Positions 17,194 through 25,156 of a DNA stretch of 64,000 bases are shown one piece after another. The stretch is from contig NZ_KB907808.1 of the NCBI RefSeq assembly GCF_000382225.1, forward strand, positions 1 to 64,000, read 5' to 3'. The DNA is from Hymenobacter aerophilus DSM 13606. GTDB lineage: Bacteria; Bacteroidota; Bacteroidia; Cytophagales; Hymenobacteraceae. Each line of letters starts with the position of its first letter. Within the stretch, counting starts at the first letter, position 1. A program made the position numbers and the translations under genes. A model generated the notes under the pieces. It worked only from the letters and a program-made list of their open reading frames with translations. It searched no databases and was not told the DNA's origin.

Positions 17194-18510
17194 TTACAGC
17201 TGGCCGCTTTCCTTCAGGAGTTTGTAGTAGGAGAAGACGATGTTCGCCTCGGCGTTGGTGTACTGCAGCTCGGCGTCGAGCTTGGCGTTGCTGGCGTCGA
17301 GCAAATCGAGCAGAATGGCCAGCTGATTGGTGTATTTGCTTTCCATGATGCGGTAGTTTTCCGCCGCCATTTTCTTCTGCACGCCGTAGGTGTTCTTCTG
17401 CGAAATGGCCTCCCGGTACTTAATGAAGGCCGTATTCACGCCCACTTCAATCTGCTGCCCGGTCTGCACCACCTGCGCCTCGGCCTGGTCCTGCTGCAGG
17501 CGGTTGAGCTTGAGCTTCTGCGACGTTTTGTAGAGCGCGTCCACGTTGAAGTTCAGCGAAAGACCCGTGCTCCAGCCGTTGCTGTAGGCATCCACGGCGG
17601 GCACGCTCGTTGTGAGGGGCCGTTGCAGCTTGTTGCCCGAAAACACCGTCAGCGAAGGCGAGCGGTCGGCCCGGATTACCTTGGCCGACACGTCGTACAA
17701 AGCCGCGTTCTGCCGGGCCAGCTGCAGCGCCGGATTCTGCCGGCCCGCCGCCTGAAACTCCTGCACCGACGTTACTTCGGCCACCGTCGCCAGCGCCTCT
17801 TCCGGAATAATCACCACTTCCTCGGGCAGGCCCAGGGCCACCGTCAGCTGCTTGTTGAGGATGGCGCGGTTGTCCTGGTTGACTTCCAGGGCCAGGTTCA
17901 GGTTCGAGAGTTGCAGCTCGCCCCGAATCACGTCGTTGCGGGTCACCACGCCCTCCTTGTACAGGCTGCGAATGTTGGTCAGGCGCTGCTCGGCCAGGCT
18001 GATGTTCTTCTCGTACACCCGCTCCTGATTCAGCAGCTTGTACACGTCGAGGTAGTAGCCCAGCACCAGCAGCTTGATGCTCTGCTCGTTGGTTTGGTAG
18101 TTGAGCTGGGCCAGCCCTTCTTTCAGGGACTGAATCCGGATGGAGTTGCGCACCACGCCGCCCTTCCAAATCAGCCAGTTGGCTTCGGTGGAAAGGTTGC
18201 TGCCGTAGTGCGGCATGCTCACCCGCGTGGCGTCCGAGAAATCCTTGTTGAGGATGCTCACGTTGCCCAAATAGTAGCTCTGCACGCCGAGGGCCACCGA
18301 GGGCAGCCGGGCCGTTTTGGCGACTTCCGTGCCCTGGCGGGCAATGGCAATATCGGCCGCCACCACTTTCAGGTTGGGGTGGTTCTGGCGGGTCAGCTCA
18401 AACAGCTGGTCAACCGACACGCGCTGCTCCCGCACCTGGGCCCGGGCGGGCCCGGTCAGCAGCAGCAGCAGCATGGTTATCAGGCTATAAATAAGGGTCT
18501 TGGCTTTCAT
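17194..18510 (-). CDS. TolC-family outer-membrane efflux channel
   Basis: A 438-residue protein with a signal peptide (ends GPARAQ). Two copies of the outer-membrane-efflux repeat follow, each opening with a helix such as SVDQLFELTRQNHPNLKVVAADIAIARQGTEVAKTARLPS-like sequence. Helical heptads (NISLAEQRLTNIRSLYKEGVV and EAQVVQTGQQIEVGVNTAF) form the periplasmic tunnel. It is the first gene of the pump operon (TolC, HlyD, MFS), 46 bp upstream of the HlyD start. The AraC-type gene on the same strand is 80 bp upstream. Confidence 0.92.
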   Translation of the reverse strand: MKAKTLIYSLITMLLLLLTGPARAQVREQRVSVDQLFELTRQNHPNLKVVAADIAIARQGTEVAKTARLPSVALGVQSYYLGNVSILNKDFSDATRVSMPHYGSNLSTEANWLIWKGGVVRNSIRIQSLKEGLAQLNYQTNEQSIKLLVLGYYLDVYKLLNQERVYEKNISLAEQRLTNIRSLYKEGVVTRNDVIRGELQLSNLNLALEVNQDNRAILNKQLTVALGLPEEVVIIPEEALATVAEVTSVQEFQAAGRQNPALQLARQNAALYDVSAKVIRADRSPSLTVFSGNKLQRPLTTSVPAVDAYSNGWSTGLSLNFNVDALYKTSQKLKLNRLQQDQAEAQVVQTGQQIEVGVNTAFIKYREAISQKNTYGVQKKMAAENYRIMESKYTNQLAILLDLLDASNAKLDAELQYTNAEANIVFSYYKLLKESGQL

Positions 18511-18590
18511 CGCGCTTGTACCGTTTGGTAGGGTACAAAGGTCGGCAGCCCAGGGGCCTCAGGGAAGGTTGAGAAACCCCGGAAAAAGGT

Positions 18591-19439
18591 TCAGATGGTA
18601 TCTATGCGCTGGTTTTGCTTGCGGAAGCTCAGGGGGCTGACGCCGGTGTGCTTCTTGAAAAACTTGCCAAACGCGTACTGGTCCGAGAAGTCCAAATCGG
18701 CGGCCACCGCGTACACCGGCGCGCTGGTTGTGAGCAGCTGCTCCTTGGCCTCGTTTACCAGCGCCTCGGCCAGAAACCGGCTCGGCGGCTGGCTCGTCAC
18801 CTCGCGCACGCAATTGGAGAGGTACTTGATGGACACGCACAGCGCGGCGGCGTAAAACTTCAGCTCCTTCTGCTCCTTGAAATGCTGGCTGATTAAGTCG
18901 AAGAACTGCACCGTCAGCTGCTCTTTGCGCAGGTTGCGGGGCTGGGTTTGCTGCAAGTGCGCGAATATCTCGTCGGCAATACTAAAGCCGATAACCGAGC
19001 TGAGCCCGGTCACGATTTCCTCGCTGAAGGCCGCGCCGGGCCGTTCGGCGAGGTAAAACTCCAGTTGCCGGCACAGTTCCAGCAGGTAGCCGAACTTGGG
19101 CGGCGGCAGTTCCAGCACATCCTTGTTCAGCACGCTGCCCCCGTGCATAATCCGGAACGTGTTGTAGCCGTTGAAGCTGAAATTGATGCGCTGCCGCATC
19201 TGCTTCCGGTCGAAGGAAACGATGTACAGCCGGGCATCGGGGCTCATGCCCAGCAGCGTGTACACCTTCCCGGCCGACAGCAGCAGCAAATCCTGCCGCA
19301 ACTCCGGCAGCCGCCGCCCATCCACTTCTATGCGCAAACTGCCCGCATACACCACGATAAACCCCACCCCCACCGACCGAAAAGCGTAGCTTTCCTGGAT
19401 ATGGCTCCGCAAACCTTCCTCTCCAAATAGCTTAATCAT
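18591..19439 (-). CDS. AraC-family transcriptional regulator
   Basis: A 282-residue regulator. The N-terminal 150 residues are a cupin-like sensing domain (VGVGFIVVYAGSLRIEVDGR and LLLLSAGKVYTLLGMSPDAR). The C-terminal 100 residues hold two helix-turn-helix units of the AraC type: YAAALCVSIKYLSNCVREVT and VAADLDFSDQYAFGKFFKKH, followed by TGVSPLSFRKQ. It lies upstream of the TolC/HlyD/MFS operon on the same strand and is the likely activator of that operon. No specific operator could be read in the 80-bp gap. Confidence 0.9.
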   Translation of the reverse strand: MIKLFGEEGLRSHIQESYAFRSVGVGFIVVYAGSLRIEVDGRRLPELRQDLLLLSAGKVYTLLGMSPDARLYIVSFDRKQMRQRINFSFNGYNTFRIMHGGSVLNKDVLELPPPKFGYLLELCRQLEFYLAERPGAAFSEEIVTGLSSVIGFSIADEIFAHLQQTQPRNLRKEQLTVQFFDLISQHFKEQKELKFYAAALCVSIKYLSNCVREVTSQPPSRFLAEALVNEAKEQLLTTSAPVYAVAADLDFSDQYAFGKFFKKHTGVSPLSFRKQNQRIDTI

Positions 19440-19460
19440 AGTCGGGTAAGCTGACGGATG

Positions 19461-19499
19461 TAGAGATGCCTATTTGCGTCTCGTCGTTGAACGGCACCG
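19461..19499. repeat. Degenerate half of palindrome family 5 with a GTTGAACG word
   Basis: GTAGAGATGCC...GCGTCTC is an imperfect copy of the hairpin at 10263-10304. It is followed by GTTGAACG (19486-19493), the word also found in the centres of families 2, 4 and 6. It lies between the divergent AraC gene and the small secreted-protein gene. Confidence 0.6.
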
Positions 19500-19547
19500 T
19501 TGAACAGGGCGTCTGGTTGCGCACGTAAAATGTTGCTATATTACGTC

Positions 19548-19979
19548 ATGAAAACAGCGCAATCCATTTTCGCCCTGCTCCTGGTTTTGTCGCTTAGCGG
19601 CACTATCTCCTGGGCACAGGCCACTGGAAAATCAGCCAAAGCCAACAGCCCCTACGATGCTAGCTTATTGCTGCCGGAACCCGACCCAGCAATTGGCAAT
19701 GCATCCTTTAAGCCTTCGGCTCAGGTTCGAGGCCTGAAGGGAGAGGACGGCATTGTGTACTGGCTCTCGGCGGACCAACAATCCATTACGGCTTACAAGG
19801 GTCAGCAGACGCTATGGGCAACCAATGTCGCGTCGGCGCTGCCTAAGAGTGCTAGCGGGCCTTCTGCCATCAAGAGTATGGCTTGGTGTTCTACCGCCCT
19901 CTTCTTTTCCGTTGGTGAGTCGGGGTACGTTGAGCTAGACCGCCAAACCGGCAAGATAAATCAGGCTGGCACTGACTGA
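19548..19979 (+). CDS. Small secreted protein, paralogue of the lipoprotein at 13808-14191
   Basis: A 143-residue exported protein. The signal peptide MKTAQSIFALLLVLSLSGTI ends at SWAQA. I start at 19548, where the signal begins. The body (GIVYWL, ITAYKG, TLWATNV, then a hydrophobic strand, YVELDRQTGKINQAGTD) matches the protein at 13808 over about 80 residues, with the cysteine and TG-x-GxD end roughly conserved. The two copies bracket the efflux operon. Unlike its relative it has no lipobox. The function is unknown; the shared domain may be a small extracytoplasmic module. Confidence 0.75.
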   Translation: MKTAQSIFALLLVLSLSGTISWAQATGKSAKANSPYDASLLLPEPDPAIGNASFKPSAQVRGLKGEDGIVYWLSADQQSITAYKGQQTLWATNVASALPKSASGPSAIKSMAWCSTALFFSVGESGYVELDRQTGKINQAGTD

Positions 19980-20003
19980 AGATGGCTCACCTGAAATTGG
20001 TTT

Positions 20004-20046
20004 ACCAGAAAAGCCGCGCCCGAATCCTGGGCGCGGCTTTTCTGGT
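20004..20046 (+). terminator. Perfect hairpin terminator
   Basis: CCAGAAAAGCCGCGCCC pairs exactly with its reverse complement around GAATCCT. The descending arm ends GGCTTTTCTGG. A copy of its right half is repeated at 20568-20594. Confidence 0.8.
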
Positions 20047-20145
20047 TTAGGCCAGCGAAGCAACTACTGCCACTGAAGAAACTAGGCGGCTTGCCTGGTT
20101 CAGCAAGCTATGTTTTCGAACCTTAGTTGACTAACGCATAATAAG

Positions 20146-20403
20146 TTACCCCACAGTATTGTTGCGGCCCATCGCCTCTTCACGGCTCTTGATACTTTGG
20201 GAGCTTTTGCGGCCAATGATAACGGCCGCAACCAGTAGGATACCCGTGAGAATCAGGCTTCCGTGAGTAGCCGCCCAAACGGCAATACCCACCAACACCC
20301 CGATAAACACTCCCGTCGCAAATTTTTGTGTCTTCATTTTCTTCTCTTCCGACGCCAATTCTTCCGGGGTCATCTTCACATAGTTGGTATTTGAATCCAT
20401 CAT
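20146..20403 (-). CDS. Small two-helix membrane protein
   Basis: An 85-residue protein (start MMDSNTNYVKMTPEELASEE; the second Met, at 20400, is equally possible). A charged N-terminus with a KMTPEELASEEKKMKTQK segment is followed by two membrane helices: FATGVFIGVLVGIAVWAA and LILTGILLVAAVIIG. A basic/polar tail follows. This layout is common among unnamed small Bacteroidetes membrane proteins. I do not recognise a function. No operon partner is adjacent. Confidence 0.65.
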   Translation of the reverse strand: MMDSNTNYVKMTPEELASEEKKMKTQKFATGVFIGVLVGIAVWAATHGSLILTGILLVAAVIIGRKSSQSIKSREEAMGRNNTVG

Positions 20404-20567
20404 GCTGAGCGGGTTAAGAAAATTATGAATACCGTTGATTGCACTGGCGCAACTTATCCGCAGCCGGTAGCAGCAACTGAGTCGCCAGGGTACTATTGCC
20501 GCTTTAAGGTAGCTATACCCAACCACCCGCGCAACTCCTAGCCACCACCGTCGCATTACCAGTTGGG

Positions 20568-20594
20568 CCCGAATCCTGGGCGCGGCTTTTCTGG
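20568..20594. repeat. Orphan copy of the 20004-20046 terminator's right half
   Basis: CCCGAATCCTGGGCGCGGC followed by TTTTCTGG is identical to 20019-20045. It has no matching left arm beyond GGGCCC and no secreted-protein gene upstream. Confidence 0.8.
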
Positions 20595-20658
20595 CTTGAG
20601 ACCTTACCTTTGGCTACTTAACGCTGCTTACTTCACATCCGACTATTCCCACCCCGCA

Positions 20659-22227
20659 ATGTCCGACCCGCACGCCGACGCCCAGCTTACCCCGCTCGAA
20701 GTTCTCGCCCGCAAAAACCAGGAAGCCCTGCTCGGCGGCGGCCAGGCCCGCATCGATGCCCAGCACAAAAAGGGCAAGCTCACGGCCCGCGAGCGAATCG
20801 ATTTGCTGTTCGATGAGGGCTCGTTCGAGGAAATCGGCAAGTTCGTGATGCACCGCTCCAAGGACTTCGGTCTCGACAAGGAGTACTACCTCGGCGACGG
20901 CGTGGTAACGGGCTACGGCACCGTGCAGGGCCGGCTGGTGTACGCCTTCTCCCAGGATTTCACGGTGTTCGGCGGCTCGCTGAGCGAAACCCACGCCGAG
21001 AAAATCGTGAAAATCATGGATCTGGCCATGAAAAACGGCGCCCCCGTTATCGGCCTCAACGACTCGGGCGGGGCGCGCATTCAGGAGGGCGTGGTGAGCC
21101 TGGGCGGCTACGCCGATATCTTCTACAAGAATACGCTGGCCTCGGGCGTGGTGCCCCAGCTCTCGGCCATTATGGGCCCCTGCGCGGGCGGCGCGGTGTA
21201 CTCGCCCGCCATAACCGACTTCATCCTGATGGTGGAAGACACGAGCTACATGTTCGTGACCGGCCCCAACGTGGTGAAAACCGTGACCCACGAAACCGTA
21301 ACCAGCGAGGAGCTGGGCGGCGCCAGTACCCACTCGGCCAAGAGCGGCGTCACGCACTTCAGCTGCGCAAACGAGGTAGCCTGCATCACCCGCGTGAAGC
21401 AGCTGCTGAGCTACATGCCCCAGAACTGCGAGGAAACCGCCCCCATGCTACCCTACGAGGCCGGCCAGGACGAAAGCCGCCCGGTTCTTGACAAAATTAT
21501 TCCCGAGAACCCCAATCAGCCCTACGACATCCGCGAGGTAATCGAAGGCATCATTGACGCCGACTCGTTCCTGGAAGTACATCAGAACTTCGCCGAGAAC
21601 ATCGTGGTGGGTTTTGCCCGCCTTGGGGGCCGCAGCATAGGCATCGTGGGCAACCAGCCGGCCGTGCTGGCCGGCGTGCTCGATATCAACGCCAGCACCA
21701 AGGCGGCCCGGTTCGTGCGTTTCTGCGACTCATTCAACATCCCGCTGCTGGTGCTCGAAGACGTGCCCGGCTTCCTGCCCGGCACCGACCAGGAGTGGCG
21801 CGGCATCATCACCAACGGCGCCAAGCTGCTCTACGCCTTCTGCGAAGCCACCGTGCCGCGCATCACCGTCATCACCCGCAAAGCCTACGGCGGGGCGTAT
21901 GATGTGATGAACTCCAAGCACATCGGGGCCGACATGAACTACGCCTGGCCCACCGCCGAAATTGCCGTAATGGGTGCCAAAGGTGCCGCCGAAATCATCT
22001 TCAAGCGCGAAATTGCCGCCGCCGAAAACCCCGAAGCCAAGCTCCAGGAAAAGGTCGACGAGTATCAGCAGAAGTTCGCCACGCCCTACCGCGCCGCCCA
22101 CCGCGGTTTCGTGGACGAGGTCATCCTGCCCTCCCAGACTCGCCAGAAGCTCATCCGCGCCTTCAAGATGCTGGAGAACAAGGTGGACACGCTGCCCCGC
22201 AAAAAGCACGGCAACATTCCGCTGTAA
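20659..22227 (+). CDS. Acyl-CoA carboxylase beta subunit (propionyl-CoA carboxylase type)
   Basis: A 522-residue carboxyltransferase subunit. It moves CO2 from carboxybiotin to an acyl-CoA, most likely propionyl-CoA, giving methylmalonyl-CoA. The two crotonase-like halves are visible: [40 protein letters not shown] and [13 protein letters not shown] in the first, and [31 protein letters not shown] and [13 protein letters not shown] in the second. It starts at 20659; the upstream frame runs into a repeat. No biotin carboxylase or biotin carrier subunit is next to it, so partners must be elsewhere. It is followed by a family 1 palindrome. Confidence 0.95.
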   Translation: MSDPHADAQLTPLEVLARKNQEALLGGGQARIDAQHKKGKLTARERIDLLFDEGSFEEIGKFVMHRSKDFGLDKEYYLGDGVVTGYGTVQGRLVYAFSQDFTVFGGSLSETHAEKIVKIMDLAMKNGAPVIGLNDSGGARIQEGVVSLGGYADIFYKNTLASGVVPQLSAIMGPCAGGAVYSPAITDFILMVEDTSYMFVTGPNVVKTVTHETVTSEELGGASTHSAKSGVTHFSCANEVACITRVKQLLSYMPQNCEETAPMLPYEAGQDESRPVLDKIIPENPNQPYDIREVIEGIIDADSFLEVHQNFAENIVVGFARLGGRSIGIVGNQPAVLAGVLDINASTKAARFVRFCDSFNIPLLVLEDVPGFLPGTDQEWRGIITNGAKLLYAFCEATVPRITVITRKAYGGAYDVMNSKHIGADMNYAWPTAEIAVMGAKGAAEIIFKREIAAAENPEAKLQEKVDEYQQKFATPYRAAHRGFVDEVILPSQTRQKLIRAFKMLENKVDTLPRKKHGNIPL

Positions 22228-22242
22228 GCAACTGTACACCTC

Positions 22243-22333
22243 CTGTCATCCTGAGCGGAGCGAAGGACCTATACAGAAGCTAACATTAGACTATAGCTTC
22301 TGTATAGGTCCTTCGCTCCGCTCAGGATGACAG
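22243..22333. repeat. Palindromic repeat family 1, perfect copy
   Basis: Two 40-bp arms are exact reverse complements around about 11 nt. The outer arm starts CTGTCATCCTGAGCGGAGCG. It lies between two co-directional genes, beginning 15 bp after the stop of the carboxylase gene and ending 22 bp before the ATG of the M42 peptidase. Confidence 0.95.
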
Positions 22334-22355
22334 ACTTACTTGAACAACCCCAACT

Positions 22356-23426
22356 ATGCGTCAAGAATCATTCGATTTCCTTCAGAAATACCTCAACAAC
22401 CCCTCTCCTACCGGCTTCGAGAAGGAGGGCCAGCAGATTTGGCTGGAGTACCTCAAGCCCTACATCGACACCCATTTCGTGGATACTTACGGCACGGTGG
22501 TGGGCGTTATCAACCCCGAGGCCGAGTACAAGGTGGTGATTGAGGCCCACGCCGACGAAATCAGCTATTTCGTCAACTTCATCACCGAATCGGGCTTCCT
22601 GTACCTGCGCAAAAACGGCGGCTCCGACCCGCTGGTGGCCCCGAGCAAGCGCGTGAACATCCACACCAAGAAGGGCATCGTAAAAGCGGTGTTCGGCTGG
22701 CCGGCCATCCACACCCGCAAGCCCGACCAGGACAAGGCCCCCACGATGGAAACGGTGTTCCTCGACTGCGGCGCTTCCAGCAAGGAGGAAGTAGAGGAAA
22801 TGGGCATCCACGTCGGCTCGGTCGTGACGTTCGAGGACGAGTTCATGGTGCTCAACGACAAGTTCTACGTGGGCCGCGCGCTCGATAACCGCATCGGCGG
22901 CTTCATGATTGCCGAGGTGGCCCGCCGCCTCAAAGAGGAAGGCAAGAAGCTACCCTTCGGCCTCTACATCGTGAATGCCGTGCAGGAGGAAATTGGCCTG
23001 CGCGGGGCCGAGATGATTGCCCACCGCATCAAACCCGACGTGGCCATCATCACCGATGTGACGCACGATACCCAGTCGCCGATGTACGAGAAGAAAACCT
23101 CGGGCGACCTGTTCTGCGGCAAAGGCCCGGTTATCACCTACGGCCCGGCCGTGCAGAACAACCTGCGCGACCTCATCATCGAAACTGCCCAAAGTGCCGA
23201 AATTCCGTTTCAGCGCGCCGCCGCCACCCGCGCCACCGGCACCGATACCGACGCCTTCGCCTACTCACACTCCGGCGTGGCCGCGGCCCTGATTTCGCTA
23301 CCTCTCAAGTACATGCACACCACTGTCGAAACCGTGCACAAAGACGACGTGCAGCACGTTATCGACCTGATTTACGAAACCGTGCTCCGCATCGAAGACA
23401 AGCAGGATTTCCGCTACTTCAGCTAA
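22356..23426 (+). CDS. M42 family metallopeptidase
   Basis: A 356-residue cytoplasmic aminopeptidase of the M42 (FrvX/PepA-like) family, usually a two-metal enzyme in large tetrahedral complexes. Metal ligands by pattern are His in VIEAHADEISYF (about 66), Asp in GRALDNRIGGF (about 175), Glu-Glu in NAVQEEIGLRGAEM, Asp in IITDVTHD, and His near KYMHTTVETVH. The N-terminal start SPTGFEKEG is typical. The length is normal. It is on the same strand as the carboxylase gene but behind a palindrome, so co-transcription is doubtful. Confidence 0.93.
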   Translation: MRQESFDFLQKYLNNPSPTGFEKEGQQIWLEYLKPYIDTHFVDTYGTVVGVINPEAEYKVVIEAHADEISYFVNFITESGFLYLRKNGGSDPLVAPSKRVNIHTKKGIVKAVFGWPAIHTRKPDQDKAPTMETVFLDCGASSKEEVEEMGIHVGSVVTFEDEFMVLNDKFYVGRALDNRIGGFMIAEVARRLKEEGKKLPFGLYIVNAVQEEIGLRGAEMIAHRIKPDVAIITDVTHDTQSPMYEKKTSGDLFCGKGPVITYGPAVQNNLRDLIIETAQSAEIPFQRAAATRATGTDTDAFAYSHSGVAAALISLPLKYMHTTVETVHKDDVQHVIDLIYETVLRIEDKQDFRYFS

Positions 23427-23468
23427 TCACCGATTACGCTGATTTTTCGCCGATTACACTGATTTTTT
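23427..23468. repeat. Tandem CGATTAC/CTGATT repeat (family 7)
   Basis: Two 20-bp near-identical units (CCGATTACGCTGATTTTT and CCGATTACACTGATTTTT) directly follow the M42 stop codon. The same words make up the junction at 25098-25156. Confidence 0.7.
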
Positions 23469-23482
23469 GGCCGCCAGCTCAG

Positions 23483-23516
23483 CACCAGCGTCTCCTTCGG
23501 GGGCGCTGGTTTTTGC
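23483..23516 (+). terminator. Rho-independent terminator after the M42 peptidase gene
   Basis: A CCAGCGTCTCC/GGGGGCGCTGG stem with wobble pairs is followed by TTTTTGCTTT. Confidence 0.65.
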
Positions 23517-23632
23517 TTTACAGTTCTGGCCTGCGTGTTCTGCTGAGTTATGCTCCGGCTACGGAAGGCCTACCTGTAAATCCCTTTATTTCAGATGTAT
23601 ATAATTCATTATTATAAAAATTATTAAGTTAT

Positions 23633-23649
23633 ACTTTGAATTACAAAGT
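23633..23649. promoter_or_regulatory. Possible operator in an AT-rich leader
   Basis: ACTTTG and CAAAGT form a 6-bp inverted repeat around AATTA inside a strongly AT-rich stretch (23580-23700), upstream of the membrane-protein gene. It is a candidate only, because AT-rich DNA makes short palindromes likely by chance. Confidence 0.3.
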
Positions 23650-23703
23650 TCTTTATATTCCTTTGATGGGTTCTTAAGTTATTCACTTTAACCCTCCTGC
23701 GTC

Positions 23704-24249
23704 ATGACGCTGATCAAGAGCTTTACCCGCGTTTCGCTTGTAACCGGCGCTTTGCTGCTCGTGCCCTTGGTGGCCATGCAGTTTACCGGCGAAGTCAACT
23801 GGACTTTGTCTGATTTTGTCGTGGCCGGGGCGCTGCTGCTCAGCACTGGCGCGGCCCTGGAGCTGGTAGCCAGTCGCTCGGGAACCGTGGCCTACCGGGT
23901 GGCCGCCGCGGGAGCCGTCCTGACCTCTTTGCTGCTGGTGTGGGTGAATCTGGCGGTGGGTTTCGTTGGCAGCGGCCCGAACCCGGCCAACCTGCTGTGT
24001 GGCGCGGTTCCTGCCATCGGGCTGCTGGGCGCCCTGGCTGCCCGGTTTCAGCCGCGCGGCCTGGTGGCTGCAATGGTGGCCGCCGCGCTGGCGCAGGTGC
24101 TGGTGGCCGTGTTGGGCCAGTTGGCCTGGAAACTACCGGTGGCGCCGGTAGAGTGGGCAGCCAGTGCGGTATTTGCGCTGCTGTGGCTGAGCTGGGCCGG
24201 GCTCTTTCAGCGCGCCGCCGCAAACCGGGCCACCCACCAAAGCGCCTGA
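23704..24249 (+). CDS. Hypothetical membrane protein
   Basis: A 181-residue protein that is mostly hydrophobic, with about five membrane helices (LVTGALLLVPLVAMQFTG, DFVVAGALLLSTGAALELVA, AAAGAVLTSLLLVWVNLAVG, NLLCGAVPAIGLLGALAARF and the C-terminal pair). The conserved-looking FVGSGPNPANL loop lies between helices 3 and 4. I know of similar unnamed proteins in Bacteroidetes but no function. The 120 bp upstream are strikingly AT-rich and hold a palindromic ACTTTG-AATTA-CAAAGT at about 23633-23649, a possible operator. It sits alone between terminators. Confidence 0.72.
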   Translation: MTLIKSFTRVSLVTGALLLVPLVAMQFTGEVNWTLSDFVVAGALLLSTGAALELVASRSGTVAYRVAAAGAVLTSLLLVWVNLAVGFVGSGPNPANLLCGAVPAIGLLGALAARFQPRGLVAAMVAAALAQVLVAVLGQLAWKLPVAPVEWAASAVFALLWLSWAGLFQRAAANRATHQSA

Positions 24250-24276
24250 CCAGCGGCGTCCCACCCGCCAGCCGCG

Positions 24277-24284
24277 TATCTTCG
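24277..24284 (+). promoter_or_regulatory. Weak promoter -7 candidate
   Basis: TATCTTCG resembles the TAnnTTTG element, 26 bp before the GTG start of the metal-receptor gene. No good -33 element is seen. Confidence 0.25.
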
Positions 24285-24310
24285 CCGGCTCCGCCGCCTT
24301 ACGCTCACCC

Positions 24311-25123
24311 GTGCTAAATCTGCCGCTCACCCTGCCTCCGCTCACCGTAACCGACCAGATGGGGCGGCGGGTGGCCGTACCGTTCCCGCCGCGGCGCATT
24401 GTGTCGCTGGTGCCCTCGCAAACCGAGCTGCTGTTTGATTTGGGCCTGGGCGAGCAGGTGGTGGGCCTGACCAAGTTTTGCGTGCATCCGGCCGGGGCCC
24501 GGCAGTCGGCCACGGTAATCGGGGGCACCAAGAACTTCGATTTCGACAAGATTGAGGCCTTGCAGCCCGACCTCATCATCGGCAACAAGGAGGAGAATTA
24601 TCAGGAAGGCATCGAGCAGCTGGCGGCGCGCCACCCGGTCTGGATGAGCGACATTACCACGCTGACCGAGTCGCTCGACATGATTCGGCGCGTGGGGTTG
24701 CTGACCGGCCGCAAGGAAGCGGGCGACGCACTGGCTGCCGACATTGCTGCTTCGTTTGCGGCGCTGGCCCCACCCGCCGCTGAGCTGCTGCCGGCCGCCT
24801 ACTTCATCTGGCGCAAGCCCTACATGGTAGCGGCCGGCGGCACGTTTATCGATGAGATGCTGGCCCGCGCCGGCTTCCGCAACGTATTTGGCAACCTGGG
24901 ACGCTACCCCGAAATCAGCCCGGAGCAGCTACGGGCCGCCGCGCCCCGGCAGATTCTGCTGTCTTCGGAGCCCTACCCCTTCGCCGAAAAGCACGTGGCC
25001 GAGTTCCAGCAACTTTGCCCCGACGCCCGCATCCGCATTGTCGATGGCGAGCTGTTCAGCTGGTACGGCAGCCGCCTGCGCCTGACGGCCGCCTACCTTC
25101 AATCACTGATTGACGCTGATTGA
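24311..25123 (+). CDS. Helical-backbone metal receptor / BtuF-like substrate-binding protein
   Basis: A 270-residue protein of the BtuF/FecB-type periplasmic binding fold: VAVPFPPRRIVSLVPSQTEL, LGLGEQVVGLTKFCVHP, KIEALQPDLIIGNKEEN, and PEISPEQLRAAAPRQILLSSEPYPF. Family members bind cobalamin, heme or iron-siderophore complexes for ABC import. It begins with GTG and shows no signal peptide or lipobox, which is unusual for a binding protein, and no permease or ATPase genes adjoin. It may act in the cytoplasm or depend on a remote start. The last residues (LQSLIDAD) are encoded inside a CTGATT-type repeat, so the C-terminus has probably been extended or replaced. Confidence 0.82.
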   Translation: MLNLPLTLPPLTVTDQMGRRVAVPFPPRRIVSLVPSQTELLFDLGLGEQVVGLTKFCVHPAGARQSATVIGGTKNFDFDKIEALQPDLIIGNKEENYQEGIEQLAARHPVWMSDITTLTESLDMIRRVGLLTGRKEAGDALAADIAASFAALAPPAAELLPAAYFIWRKPYMVAAGGTFIDEMLARAGFRNVFGNLGRYPEISPEQLRAAAPRQILLSSEPYPFAEKHVAEFQQLCPDARIRIVDGELFSWYGSRLRLTAAYLQSLIDAD

Positions 25124-25156
25124 TCGTGATTTCGCTGATTTTTTATCGGTGATTAT
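25098..25156. repeat. CTGATT-type repetitive junction (family 7)
   Basis: AATCACTGATTGACGCTGAT and ATCGGTGATT at the ends form a loose inverted repeat made of GCTGATT units. It covers the last codons of the metal-receptor gene and reaches the stop codon of aroA on the other strand. Compare 23427-23468. Confidence 0.65.

Noticed and set aside
15465..17348. 627-codon open frame antisense to the efflux operon
   Set aside because: It spans two well-supported genes on the other strand and is rich in His, Gln and Val, typical of antisense GC-rich frames.
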